The position numbers were made by a program, and so were the translations under genes. From positions 310,001 through 374,000 of the forward strand of contig NZ_VJND01000001.1 of NCBI RefSeq assembly GCF_007556605.1: a DNA stretch of 64,000 bases, written 5' to 3'. The stretch is from Tepidimonas sediminis. Lineage in GTDB: Bacteria; Pseudomonadota; Gammaproteobacteria; Burkholderiales; Burkholderiaceae_C. Shown here one piece after another: positions 33,240-41,408 of the stretch. The first letter of the stretch is position 1. Each line of letters starts with the position of its first letter. The notes under the pieces are model-generated. The model ran no database searches. It saw only the letters and a program-made list of their open reading frames with translations, and was not told where the DNA came from.

Positions 33240-34277
33240 ATGTCGACCTCCGCCCATCTCGAACGGCTGCCACGCGGCCTGCAAGTCGCCCTCGGTCTGG
33301 GTGCCGTGGCGTTGGCGGCCTTCCCCTGGCTTGGCCTGGAGAACGAACGCTATTACGTCCAGATGCTGACCCAGATGATGATTCTGGCCATCTTCGCGAT
33401 GAGCCTGGATCTGCTGCAGGGGGTCACGGGGCTCGTGTCGCTCGGGCATGCCGCCTTCTTCGGCCTGGCCGGCTACGTGCTGGCGTTCCTGACGCCGCCG
33501 ACGGCCGCCCCCAGCCTGTGGTGGACCCTGCCCGCCGCGGTGGCCGCCTCGGCGCTGGCGGCGCTGGTGATCGGCTTCTTCGTCGTGCGCACCCGCGGCA
33601 TCTACTTCATCATGGTCACGATGGCCTTCGCCCAGATGCTGTACTACCTGTTCTTCGACAACAAGGCGCTGGGGGGCTCCGATGGCCTGTACGTCCTGTT
33701 CAAGCCGTCCACCGCGCTGGGCGGGGAGGGGCAGCTGCTCGACCTGGAAAACCCCGTCACGTTCTACTACCTGACACTGGCCTGCCTGGTGGGGGTCTAT
33801 GCGTTTCTGCGCCGCCTGCTGTTTTCGCCGTTCGGGCGTGTGCTGGCCGGCATCCGTGTCAACGAACACCGCCTGCGCGCCGTCGGCCATGGCACGTTCG
33901 CCTACAAACTCGCCGCCTTCACGCTGGCCGGCGCGCTCGCGGGCCTGGCCGGCTACCTGTGGGCGGCCCAGACCGGCTTCGTCAACCCGGAGCTGCTCGG
34001 CTTTCATCACAGCGCCCACGCGATCATGATGGTCATCCTGGGTGGCATGGGCAACTTCGCCGGTGCCGTCGTGGGTGCCTTCGCGTTCGAGTACCTGCTG
34101 CATGTGTTCAAGGATCTGACCAAGCACTGGCAGCTGCTGATGGGTGCGTTCATCGTGCTGGTGGTGTTCGTCGCGCCACGCGGGCTGATCGGACTGGGGC
34201 AGCGGCTGCTGCAGCGCCGCCCTGCCACGGCCGCGCAGCGGCTCGAGACCTCGCTGCAGGGAGGACCGCATGGCTGA
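33240..34277 (+). CDS. livM: Liv-type ABC transporter permease LivM
   Basis: 345-residue membrane protein with about ten helices. LivM features include AMSLDLLQGVTGLVSLGHAAFFGLAGY, RTRGIYFIMVTMAFAQM and the coupling loop GRVLAGIRVNEHRLRAVGH. It pairs with LivH. Its last 8 bases overlap the livG start, so the ATPase is translationally coupled. Confidence 0.94.
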   Translation: MSTSAHLERLPRGLQVALGLGAVALAAFPWLGLENERYYVQMLTQMMILAIFAMSLDLLQGVTGLVSLGHAAFFGLAGYVLAFLTPPTAAPSLWWTLPAAVAASALAALVIGFFVVRTRGIYFIMVTMAFAQMLYYLFFDNKALGGSDGLYVLFKPSTALGGEGQLLDLENPVTFYYLTLACLVGVYAFLRRLLFSPFGRVLAGIRVNEHRLRAVGHGTFAYKLAAFTLAGALAGLAGYLWAAQTGFVNPELLGFHHSAHAIMMVILGGMGNFAGAVVGAFAFEYLLHVFKDLTKHWQLLMGAFIVLVVFVAPRGLIGLGQRLLQRRPATAAQRLETSLQGGPHG

Positions 34278-35019
34278 GGTGCTGCTCGAGGCCCAGCGCC
34301 TGACCAAGCGCTTCGGTGGTCTGACCGCCGTGGACGGCGTGTCGCTGACGCTGCGGCGCGACCGCGTGCACGCCGTCATCGGCCCCAACGGGGCCGGCAA
34401 GTCCACGCTGACCAACCTGCTGTCCGGGGACCTCGCCCCCACCGCCGGCCGTCTGCTGCTGGGCGGACGCGACGTGACCGGCGCCGCGCCCGAAACCATC
34501 GCCCGCCTCGGGCTCGGCCGCAGCTACCAGAAGACCAACATCTTCCTTCCCTTCACCGTGTGGGAGAACGTGCGCCTGGCGGCGCAGGCGCGCGCGTCGT
34601 GCGCGGCGCGCTGGCTGACGCGCGCCGACAGCCTGGCCACCGTCAACCGGCGCGCCGAGCGGGCCCTGGAGCTGGCTGGCCTGACCGCGCGTGCGCAGCG
34701 CATCGCCGGCACCATCAGCCACGGCGAGCAGCGGCAGCTCGAGATCGCCATGACGCTGGCCACCGAGCCGCAAGTGCTGCTGCTGGACGAACCCCTGGCC
34801 GGCATGGGCACCGCAGAGGCCGAGCGCATCGTCGAGCTGCTGCGCTCGATCAAGCGCGGCCATGCCGTGATGCTGGTCGAACATGACATGGATGCGGTCT
34901 TCGCGCTTGCCGACGAACTGACGGTGATGGTCAACGGACGCGTGATCGCCACGGGCGAGCCGGCCGCCATCCGCGCCGACGCGGCCGTGCGCGCCGCCTA
35001 TCTGGGAGAGGATGCGTGA
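34270..35019 (+). CDS. livG: Liv-type ABC transporter ATP-binding protein LivG
   Basis: 249-residue ABC ATPase. Walker A GPNGAGKST, Q-loop region GRSYQKTNIFLPFTV, a signature of the form ISHGEQRQLEIAM (H for G, seen in LivG-type ATPases) and Walker B VLLLDEPLAGM are present, with VEHDMDAVF carrying the switch histidine. It overlaps livM at its start and livF (GTG, 4 bases) at its end. Confidence 0.93.
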   Translation: MAEVLLEAQRLTKRFGGLTAVDGVSLTLRRDRVHAVIGPNGAGKSTLTNLLSGDLAPTAGRLLLGGRDVTGAAPETIARLGLGRSYQKTNIFLPFTVWENVRLAAQARASCAARWLTRADSLATVNRRAERALELAGLTARAQRIAGTISHGEQRQLEIAMTLATEPQVLLLDEPLAGMGTAEAERIVELLRSIKRGHAVMLVEHDMDAVFALADELTVMVNGRVIATGEPAAIRADAAVRAAYLGEDA

Positions 35020-35732
35020 GCGAGGCGCTGCTGATCGAGACACGCGGGTTGCACACCCACTACGGCGCCAGCCACATCCTGCACGGCATCGATTTCACCG
35101 TGCGGCGTGGCGAGACCATCGGCCTGATGGGCCGCAACGGCATGGGCAAGACGACACTGCTGAAGACGCTCATGGGGCTGGTGCGGCCCAGCGCCGGCGA
35201 AGTGCGCATCAAGGGCCGCGCAACGCAGCGGCTGGCGACGTACGAGATCGCGCGTCTGGGCGTGGCCTACGTGCCGGAAGGGCGCGGCATCTTCGGCAAC
35301 CTCAGCGTCCGCGAAAACCTCCTCATGGCCGCGCGCCCCGGGGTCGATGGCCGCCGCGACTGGACCTTCGAGCGCGTGCTCGAGACGTTTCCCCGCCTGG
35401 CCGAGCGGCTCGATCACGGCGGGCAGCAGCTCAGCGGCGGCGAGCAGCAGATGCTGACCATCGGCCGCGCGCTCATGACGAATCCGGACCTGCTGATCCT
35501 GGACGAGGCCACCGAGGGACTGGCGCCGCTGGTGGCGCGCGAGATCTGGCGCATCTGCCGCCTCATCCGCGACAGCGGCATCAGCAGCATCATCGTCGAC
35601 AAGAACTGGCGCCACGTCACCCAGATCACCGACCGCAACGTGATCCTGGTCAAGGGGCGCGTCGTGTTCGAGGGGGCGTCACAGGAACTGACGGCGCGCC
35701 CGGACGTGCTGGAGCGCCACCTCGGCGTCTGA
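35016..35732 (+). CDS. livF: Liv-type ABC transporter ATP-binding protein LivF
   Basis: 238 residues, second ATPase of the Liv importer. Walker A is GRNGMGKTT, signature LSGGEQQMLTIGRAL, Walker B LLILDEATEGLAP; VDKNWRHV replaces the usual VEQN-type switch region, with the histidine shifted. The start is GTG 35016, overlapping the livG stop by 4 bases. Last gene of the liv operon; convergent with the sox operon. Confidence 0.92.
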   Translation: MSEALLIETRGLHTHYGASHILHGIDFTVRRGETIGLMGRNGMGKTTLLKTLMGLVRPSAGEVRIKGRATQRLATYEIARLGVAYVPEGRGIFGNLSVRENLLMAARPGVDGRRDWTFERVLETFPRLAERLDHGGQQLSGGEQQMLTIGRALMTNPDLLILDEATEGLAPLVAREIWRICRLIRDSGISSIIVDKNWRHVTQITDRNVILVKGRVVFEGASQELTARPDVLERHLGV

Positions 35733-35760
35733 CGCGCGGCCGCCTGCCCGGCCCGAAGAC

Positions 35761-35792
35761 AAAAAACCGGCAGGCCCCGATGGTCCTGCCGG
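35761..35792 (-). terminator. Rho-independent terminator of the soxYZAX operon
   Basis: An 8-base-pair stem (CCGGCAGG / CCTGCCGG) with a 10-base loop is followed on the minus strand by TTTTTT. It lies about 50 bases beyond the soxX stop. In the plus direction the stem is not followed by T residues, so it serves the sox operon and not livF. Confidence 0.8.
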
Positions 35793-35841
35793 CACAGGAG
35801 GCAGGGCGCGGGCCCCATGCTCCCGCGCCCTCACGTCCGCG

Positions 35842-36495
35842 TCACTGGTTGACGGGCGATTTCGGATCGAGCAGCAGCGCCATGATGTGCTTGATCTGCT
35901 GCTCGTTCAGGATGCCGCGGTGGCCGGCGCTCGGCATGCGCGTGCAGGCATTGAACGCGCGCGAGTTCCAGATCTTGGCCCACGTGTACTCGATGATCGG
36001 TTTGGCCGCCGGGCTGTCGGGATCGGTCACGCCGCGCATCTTGCCATAGTTCCACAGGCTGGGGCCGAGCGTGCCGTACGAGATCTCCTTCTTGTCGATC
36101 TGGTGGCAGTTGTAGCAGTTGCCGCCATTGACCGTCTTCTCGTTGTCGCTCCAGGTCAGGCCGCGGCCGCTCTGGGCGATTTTCTCGCCCTCGCGCCAGT
36201 CCCCGAGGAACTTGCCGTCGCTGGGCCATTTGACCGACTTCAGCGCCGCTTCCTCGATGGCCTTCTCGACCTTCGGATCGAGCGGCTTGCCGGTCACCTC
36301 GGACTCCCAGCACGCCTTGCGTGCCTCGTCCTGCTCCAGCCGGTCGAGCTTGGCGATGCCACGCTCGACGAACGAGGCCTTGACCACCTCGGCCGTCATC
36401 TTGTCGTACTCGGCCGCGCTGCGCGCACCGGTTCCGCAGCCGGCCAGCAGCGCGGCCGCGGTGATCGTGCTCAGGGCAACAAGGGTCTTCTTCAT
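35842..36495 (-). CDS. soxX: Sulfur-oxidation c-type cytochrome SoxX
   Basis: 217 residues. SoxX is the electron-accepting cytochrome subunit of SoxXA, which attaches thiosulfate to the SoxY cysteine in the periplasm. One haem site C127-Y-N-C130-H131 is visible and M187 in CTRMPSAGH is the likely distal ligand. The N-terminus has a lipobox-like end, LLAGC with Cys20, so the protein may be lipid-anchored. At 217 residues it is longer than minimal SoxX because of an N-terminal ~95-residue region. ATG 36495 has AGGAG at proper spacing; a GTG one codon upstream is less likely. It is last in the operon, 16 bases after soxA. Confidence 0.92.
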   Translation of the reverse strand: MKKTLVALSTITAAALLAGCGTGARSAAEYDKMTAEVVKASFVERGIAKLDRLEQDEARKACWESEVTGKPLDPKVEKAIEEAALKSVKWPSDGKFLGDWREGEKIAQSGRGLTWSDNEKTVNGGNCYNCHQIDKKEISYGTLGPSLWNYGKMRGVTDPDSPAAKPIIEYTWAKIWNSRAFNACTRMPSAGHRGILNEQQIKHIMALLLDPKSPVNQ

Positions 36496-36511
36496 CACGA
36501 CGTCTCCTGAT

Positions 36512-37315
36512 TCAGCGCTTGATGGCGGGGGCGGCGTTCTTGGCGCCCTTGGCGTTGACGCCCATGTACATGCTCAGCGCGATGGTCACGTCACTGCCGA
36601 ACTTGGGCTCGGGGAAGCGCTGCTGGCGGAAGCAGTCGTTGAGGCGCCACTGCATGCTCCACATCTGGCCGTTGGAGACACGATACGCCGGCCAGGCCGC
36701 AAAGCCGACACCGTCGCCCGGGTTCTTGGTCAGATTCGGCAGATCCTGCAGGCGGATGCGCTTGCCGTCCTCGGAGTGGCAACTGGCGCAGGAGAAGTCG
36801 TGCGGGCCGCCGCGCATGAAGAACAGCCGCTTGCCGATCTCGTACATGTCACGCTCGGCCTGCGTGTTGAACGGCAGGTTGAACGGCATCCCCTTCGATT
36901 CGGAGGCCACCCACGTGGCGATGGCGACCACATCCGCCGTCAACCCCTTGGTGAAACTGCGCGCGCTGACCTCGCTGACGTCGAGCCCCTGCAGCTTCTC
37001 CATGCACCAGACGATGCGGCTTTCCAGGTCCATCACCCGGCCGGCGTCGGGGAAGAAGCGCGGCAGCTCCACGAACGCACCCTTGACGACGCCCGGACCC
37101 TTGCCGAGGTCGCACTGCTCCAGCGACGCGTTCCTCGGGCCGCGCTTCTGTTTCCACAGCGACTCGCCCTTGGCCTCGAACAGCTCGGCGGGGTTGCCGT
37201 CCTGCAGCATCGCGCGGTATTCCTCGATGCCTTTGGAGGCATCGATGTCCTGGCTCCAGGCGGCTGCGTGGACCAGCGCCACGGCAGCTGCACCCAACAT
37301 TGTCTTCTTCATCAT
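36512..37315 (-). CDS. soxA: Sulfur-oxidation c-type cytochrome SoxA (mono-haem type)
   Basis: 267 residues with a signal peptide ending near HAAAWSQ. SoxA is the catalytic subunit of SoxXA. A single haem motif C176-A-S-C179-H180 is present; the N-terminal haem site of di-haem SoxA is replaced by C68 and C104, which probably form a disulfide. The active-site cysteine that carries the persulfide is C228 in WRLNDCFRQQRFPEP. It is therefore a complete mono-haem SoxA. The ATG at 37315 follows an AGAGGG ribosome-binding site. Confidence 0.94.
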   Translation of the reverse strand: MMKKTMLGAAAVALVHAAAWSQDIDASKGIEEYRAMLQDGNPAELFEAKGESLWKQKRGPRNASLEQCDLGKGPGVVKGAFVELPRFFPDAGRVMDLESRIVWCMEKLQGLDVSEVSARSFTKGLTADVVAIATWVASESKGMPFNLPFNTQAERDMYEIGKRLFFMRGGPHDFSCASCHSEDGKRIRLQDLPNLTKNPGDGVGFAAWPAYRVSNGQMWSMQWRLNDCFRQQRFPEPKFGSDVTIALSMYMGVNAKGAKNAAPAIKR

Positions 37316-37353
37316 GGGATTGCCCTCTGGTCGGTGGGGAATGATGAGAAAGT

Positions 37354-37665
37354 TCAGGCGATGGTGGCCTCGTCGGTGCGCGACTCGCCCTTGTTGTCGG
37401 TCCACTTGACCACCACCTTGTCGCCCTTGGCCGCACCCTTGAACTTGAAGCTCAGGAACGGGTTCTGCGACACCGCCCCGCTCCACTGCGCCTTGAGCAC
37501 CTCGCGCCCATTGTGCGTGGCCACCACGTCCGTGATGTAGTGCGCCGGCACCAGGTTGCCCGACGCATCGCGCCGCGTCCCGGGCTCCATCGGGTGGCTC
37601 ATCAGCACCCGCACCGTCGTCACGCCACCGGCCTCGTTGGCACGGATGCGCATCGGATCTGCCAT
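37354..37665 (-). CDS. soxZ: Thiosulfate oxidation carrier complex protein SoxZ
   Basis: 103 residues, the usual SoxZ length. SoxZ pairs with SoxY to form the carrier on which sulfur intermediates ride. Typical features are VRVLMSHPMEPGTRRDASGN, VPAHYITDV and a final strand with KWTDNKGE. No signal peptide: SoxZ is exported with SoxY by the Tat system. It lies 45 bases after soxY and 38 before soxA. Confidence 0.95.
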   Translation of the reverse strand: MADPMRIRANEAGGVTTVRVLMSHPMEPGTRRDASGNLVPAHYITDVVATHNGREVLKAQWSGAVSQNPFLSFKFKGAAKGDKVVVKWTDNKGESRTDEATIA

Positions 37666-37710
37666 CTTCGCTCTCCTTCGTCTCTGTGACTTCTGGGCAG
37701 GTCGTCGCCG

Positions 37711-38172
37711 TCAGCCGCCGCAGCCGCCCAGCGTCACCTTCGTTTCCTTCACCGCCGAGTACAGCTTGCCGTCGGCCTTGACCACCGCCAGCACATTGGT
37801 GCTCTGCCCCATCTTCAGCCGCGTCTGCACGTCAGCCTCCGTGCCCGCCGGAATCATGAACACCGCCGCCAGCGGCGTCGGGTTCTTCTCCACCAGCAGG
37901 TAGATCTCCGTCGTGTTGGGCAGCTTGCTGGCCGCCCCCACCGGCACCACCGCGCCGTTTTCCGCAATGTCGGGCGAGATGATCTGCACCTGGTCGTTCG
38001 TGGCCGGCTCGCCGCCAATGGCCTTGAGCGCCTCGGCCAGGCTCTTGCTCGCAAACGCCTCGCGCGGCAGCGCCAGCGCCTGCTCGGCCGTGATCAGCCC
38101 CAGCGACACCAGCGTCGCCACGGCTCCGCCGGCCTTCAGCACGGCGCGCCTGCGATTCGATCGTATGGACAT
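37711..38172 (-). CDS. soxY: Thiosulfate oxidation carrier protein SoxY
   Basis: 153 residues. A Tat signal begins MSIRSNRRRAVLKAGGA. The C-terminal GGCGG, with Cys151, is the swinging arm to which thiosulfate is covalently attached. The middle domain (AVVPVGAASKLPNTTEIYLLVEKNP) matches SoxY. AAGGAG precedes ATG 38172 at good spacing. It is the first gene of soxYZAX; no soxB, soxCD or sox regulator lies in the window. Confidence 0.95.
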   Translation of the reverse strand: MSIRSNRRRAVLKAGGAVATLVSLGLITAEQALALPREAFASKSLAEALKAIGGEPATNDQVQIISPDIAENGAVVPVGAASKLPNTTEIYLLVEKNPTPLAAVFMIPAGTEADVQTRLKMGQSTNVLAVVKADGKLYSAVKETKVTLGGCGG

Positions 38173-38391
38173 GACTTGCTCCTTGAGACACGGCGGCCGC
38201 AGGCCGCCCGACTGGGTTGAACGCTTCTCGCGCATGATTATTCGCAAACGCGTCCTTCGGGGGGATGGGCATTTTCCCTAAACATTGGAATATTCTTGCT
38301 CTCTGATAGACAGGGGCTATGACCATCCCTTGCCTTGACCGCCCTGCAGCCGCGCACGGGCGGCGCCGTGCGGCAGCGGCTGGACGGGGAT

Positions 38392-38997
38392 TCACTTCAG
38401 GATCGCCAGCGCCTCCTTGAAACGGGGTTCGCGCGCCGTGCGCAGCCACTCGAAGCCCACCATTTCCACGGTGACCAGCGTCACCCCCTCGGCGGCCAGC
38501 CGGTCGAGGGCTGCGTCACGGTCCCGCGCACGGCGCGAGCCGCAGGCGTCGGTCACCACCACCACCTCCAGATCCTCCTGCTCCAGCAGCATGAAGGCAG
38601 TCTGCAGCACGCAGACGTGCGCCTCGCAGCCGGCCAGCAGCACCGTCGTGCGCGTGGGGCTGGCGACCTTGCGCAGGTGCTTGGGCAGGCTGCGCGCATT
38701 GCCGCCCACGGGTCGCGCGGCCGCGCCGCCGTGCAGCAGCTCGAGCAGGGCGCTGTCGCTGCTGTCGAACGCCTGCTTCGGCAGCACCGCAATGCAGGCA
38801 TCTCTCAGCTCGGGCGGCATGGTGCCCAGCTTGCGTGCATCCTGCTCGGTGCCCCAGACCGGCACCTCGAACAGCCGCGCCAGCGCCACCAGGCGCCGCG
38901 CACGCTCCAGCACCTCCTCACCCTGCTCGATGGCCGGCATCAGGCGCGCCTGATAGTCGACCAGCACCAGCTGGCAGTCGCTCGCATCCAACAGCAT
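38392..38997 (-). CDS. Isochorismatase-family cysteine hydrolase
   Basis: 201 residues, isochorismatase-like fold. The Asp-Lys-Cys triad is visible: D in LVLVDYQARLMP, K in VLPKQAFDSSDS and C in LLAGCEAHVCVLQTA. Overall closest in style to the YcaC/nicotinamidase-related group of unknown substrate. It lies upstream of soxY in the same direction with a 219-base gap, so probably not part of the sox operon. ATG 38997 is preceded by only a weak ribosome-binding site. Confidence 0.87.
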   Translation of the reverse strand: MLLDASDCQLVLVDYQARLMPAIEQGEEVLERARRLVALARLFEVPVWGTEQDARKLGTMPPELRDACIAVLPKQAFDSSDSALLELLHGGAAARPVGGNARSLPKHLRKVASPTRTTVLLAGCEAHVCVLQTAFMLLEQEDLEVVVVTDACGSRRARDRDAALDRLAAEGVTLVTVEMVGFEWLRTAREPRFKEALAILK

Positions 38998-39072
38998 CGG
39001 GGGTCGTCCAGAATGTGGTGAAGGCAAACCGGTTGACGCAACCGGGCACGGGCGCGTATCGTAACCGCCATC

Positions 39073-39720
39073 ATGCTCCGTCTGGCCAGCTTCCGCACCG
39101 ACCATGTGGCGCGCGCCGCGCTGGCGGCGCTCGGGGCGCTTGCGTGGCTGCTGGCCGGCTGCGCCACGGGGGGAGCGGCGCAGGCGCCGGCCGCCAAGGC
39201 CGCCGCGGCGCCCCCGGTGCCGGCGGACGACCCGCTGGGCGAGTGGCTGCGGCGCCGTGATGCGCTCGTGCCGTCACCGGCGGGCGAAGCGGGCCCGACG
39301 AGACCGGCGCGACCGGACCTTCAGGCCGACGCGCTGGTGGTGGCGATGGCGTACGTCGGGGTGCCGTACCGTCGTGGCGGCAGCGATTACGAACAGGGGG
39401 TGGACTGCAGCGGCTTCGTGCAGATCGCCTATCGTGAGGGTGCCGGAGTGGTGCTGCCGCGCACCGCCGCAGAGCAGGCCGCCGCCACCCAGCCGATCGA
39501 GCCCGAGGATCTCAGACCTGGGGATCTCGTGTTTTTCAACACCCTGGGGCGCCCCTTCAGCCACGTCGGGCTCTACGTCGGACAGGGGCGCTTCGTCCAC
39601 TCGCCACGCCCTGGGGCGCAGGTGCGCTTGGAGCGCCTGGACGGCAGCTACTGGCGCGCCCGCTTCGACGGCGCGCGCCGCGTCACGCCGGGCGCGGCGC
39701 TGCAGGCCCGCGCCGAGTGA
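39073..39720 (+). CDS. NlpC/P60-family lipoprotein (peptidoglycan endopeptidase)
   Basis: 215 residues. A lipoprotein signal with lipobox LLAGC (Cys ~31) is followed by an Ala/Pro-rich linker and a C-terminal NlpC/P60 domain. The catalytic triad is visible: Cys in GVDCSGFVQIAY, His in FSHVGLYVG and the third His in FVHSPRPG. Such enzymes cut stem peptides in murein. Divergent from the isochorismatase gene with a 75-base gap. Confidence 0.9.
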   Translation: MLRLASFRTDHVARAALAALGALAWLLAGCATGGAAQAPAAKAAAAPPVPADDPLGEWLRRRDALVPSPAGEAGPTRPARPDLQADALVVAMAYVGVPYRRGGSDYEQGVDCSGFVQIAYREGAGVVLPRTAAEQAAATQPIEPEDLRPGDLVFFNTLGRPFSHVGLYVGQGRFVHSPRPGAQVRLERLDGSYWRARFDGARRVTPGAALQARAE

Positions 39721-39729
39721 GGCGTCGCG

Positions 39730-39954
39730 TCAGGCCGCAGAGGTGGCGGCCTTGCGCAGGATGTCGTACAGCTGATCCTTCAGCAGCAGCTTTTCCTTCT
39801 TCAGCGTCTCGATCTGCTCGTGCGTGCCGGGCTCGATGCCCTCCTCCATGCGCTTGATGCGCTCGTCCAGCTCGTTGTGCTTGTCGAACAGGCGCTGGAA
39901 GTGGTGATCGGTGGTCTTGAGCTTGCTGATCAGGTCGCGGTACTCGGGAAACAT
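39730..39954 (-). CDS. YdcH-type small protein (DUF465)
   Basis: 74 residues, highly charged and predicted alpha-helical/coiled coil: FQRLFDKHNELDERIKRMEEG, then LKKEKLLLKDQLYDILRK. This pattern is typical of YdcH/DUF465 proteins, whose function is unknown. The frame stays open upstream, but ATG 39954 begins the conserved MFPEYRDLISKL. Its stop lies 9 bases from the convergent NlpC/P60 stop. Confidence 0.85.
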   Translation of the reverse strand: MFPEYRDLISKLKTTDHHFQRLFDKHNELDERIKRMEEGIEPGTHEQIETLKKEKLLLKDQLYDILRKAATSAA

Positions 39955-40007
39955 GGTGCGGTCGCCCTTTCGGTGCAGGATGGGATGAACGATCCAATCG
40001 TAACGGA

Positions 40008-41408
40008 TCAGGCGGCCGCATCGATCGGCACGGCGGCTGCCGGCTTGACCTGCCGCAAATCGGACGACCGCCCCGCGGCCCCCAGTGGCTGCGGCAGCCG
40101 ACACGACAGGCCGGCATCGGGCCAGACCCAGTGGCGGCCGGCGTGCCAGACGCGCTGCGCCGGCAGGCCGGCACGTGCGGCCAGCTGCTGCACGTGAGCC
40201 AGCGGCCAGCCCCCCACGAGCCAACGCCCCGTCGGATGCGTGCGCTGCCACCGCTGCAACCGCTCGCCGAGTCGATCCCACTCCACGCGCGCCTGCGGCG
40301 GCGGCACCGGCTCCGCGCCCCGCTCCATGTCCCAGCCGGGCGCCAACCAGATCAGATCCGCCGGCGATGGGTGCGCCACCGCGTCCAGCCAGCGCATCCC
40401 CGCCTCGCGCAGCGAAAGCGGCGTTCCGCCTGACCAGCCGGCCTCGCCCCGCCCGTCGGCCGCCGCCCCTGGCCACCATGCGGCATCGTCCTCGAGGTCG
40501 ACGGCCGTCCCCTCGGGCAGCGGCGGCAGCTGCAGCAGGCTGCGCGGCGCGCCGATTACCACCAGGTAGGGATCGACCGGCTCGGCGAGGGCATGCCAGC
40601 TCGGCGCGTCACCGCCGTTGTGATCCAGCGCCTGCGGCCAGACCGCCCCGGTCACGGCGACACAGCCCTTGACCCGCCAGAGGTCGGTCGGCAGATCCTG
40701 CAGCCAGGCCTCCCACTGCGCGCGCGTCGCCCAGCCGCGCGGGCGCAGCGTGCGGCGGGCAACCTCGGGGGTGGCCGCGGGGCCGATCGATGCGGCCTCA
40801 GGGCCACCCTCACCGAGCAGAGCCGGCAGCGCCGCGGGCCAGCGCGGGTCGGCCACGCCGCCGGCCAGACTCCAGAACGAGACCGGCCGCGGGCGCAGCC
40901 GGTCAAGCGTCTGCGCCAGCTCGCTCGCCTGTCTGCCCGACAGCGTGTCGGCGGCCGAGATGAGCAGCCAGTCGGCGGCGGCCAACTGCGCCTGCGCCAG
41001 CGGCTCGGCCAGCCGCCGCTGCGCCGTCGGGCCGTGCACGAGGCCCAGCACGGCGATGCGGTGCAGGCCGTGCGCGCGCAGGGCCTGCAGCAACGGTTGC
41101 GGCGCGGCCAGGCCCGAGCCCTCGATCACCAGCGGCCGCCGGGGTTGGGCGGCCAGCTGCGCGATGGCGTCGGCCATCGCGCCGGCCAGCTCGCAGCAAC
41201 CGCAGCCGCCGGCCACCGACAGCAGCGGCACGCCCGCCACGGCCAGCCGCTCGGCGTCGAAGTTGACCTCGCCGGCATCGTTGACGAGCAGCACGGGCTC
41301 GGCCTCGGTGACCAGCCAAGGCAGCAGCGCGTGCAGGATGAAGGTGGTCTTGCCCGCGCCGAGAAAGCCCGTGACGACGACCGCGTCGAGGCTGTCGGCG
41401 ACCCTCAT
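40008..41408 (-). CDS. CobW/COG0523-family GTPase (putative metal chaperone)
   Basis: 466 residues. G-domain motifs are at the N-terminus: Walker A GFLGAGKTT (14-22), then the metal-binding C69-G-C71-C72 of the CxCC family signature. The family inserts metals, notably zinc or cobalt, into target proteins under GTP hydrolysis. The C-terminal half is longer and more divergent than in YeiR/YjiA and includes Trp-rich segments (WWPGAAADG, LIWLAPGWDMERG). The start overlaps the upstream beta-propeller gene by 4 bases, so they are translationally coupled. Metal and client are not identified. Confidence 0.85.
   Translation of the reverse strand: MRVADSLDAVVVTGFLGAGKTTFILHALLPWLVTEAEPVLLVNDAGEVNFDAERLAVAGVPLLSVAGGCGCCELAGAMADAIAQLAAQPRRPLVIEGSGLAAPQPLLQALRAHGLHRIAVLGLVHGPTAQRRLAEPLAQAQLAAADWLLISAADTLSGRQASELAQTLDRLRPRPVSFWSLAGGVADPRWPAALPALLGEGGPEAASIGPAATPEVARRTLRPRGWATRAQWEAWLQDLPTDLWRVKGCVAVTGAVWPQALDHNGGDAPSWHALAEPVDPYLVVIGAPRSLLQLPPLPEGTAVDLEDDAAWWPGAAADGRGEAGWSGGTPLSLREAGMRWLDAVAHPSPADLIWLAPGWDMERGAEPVPPPQARVEWDRLGERLQRWQRTHPTGRWLVGGWPLAHVQQLAARAGLPAQRVWHAGRHWVWPDAGLSCRLPQPLGAAGRSSDLRQVKPAAAVPIDAAA

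Noticed and set aside
35767-35792. The sox terminator hairpin also ending livF transcription
   Set aside because: On the plus strand it is followed by CACAGGAG and not by T residues.
38286-38300. Sigma-54-like TTGGAATATTCTTGCT upstream of soxY
   Set aside because: GG-to-GC spacing is 9 instead of 10 bases and it points away from soxY.
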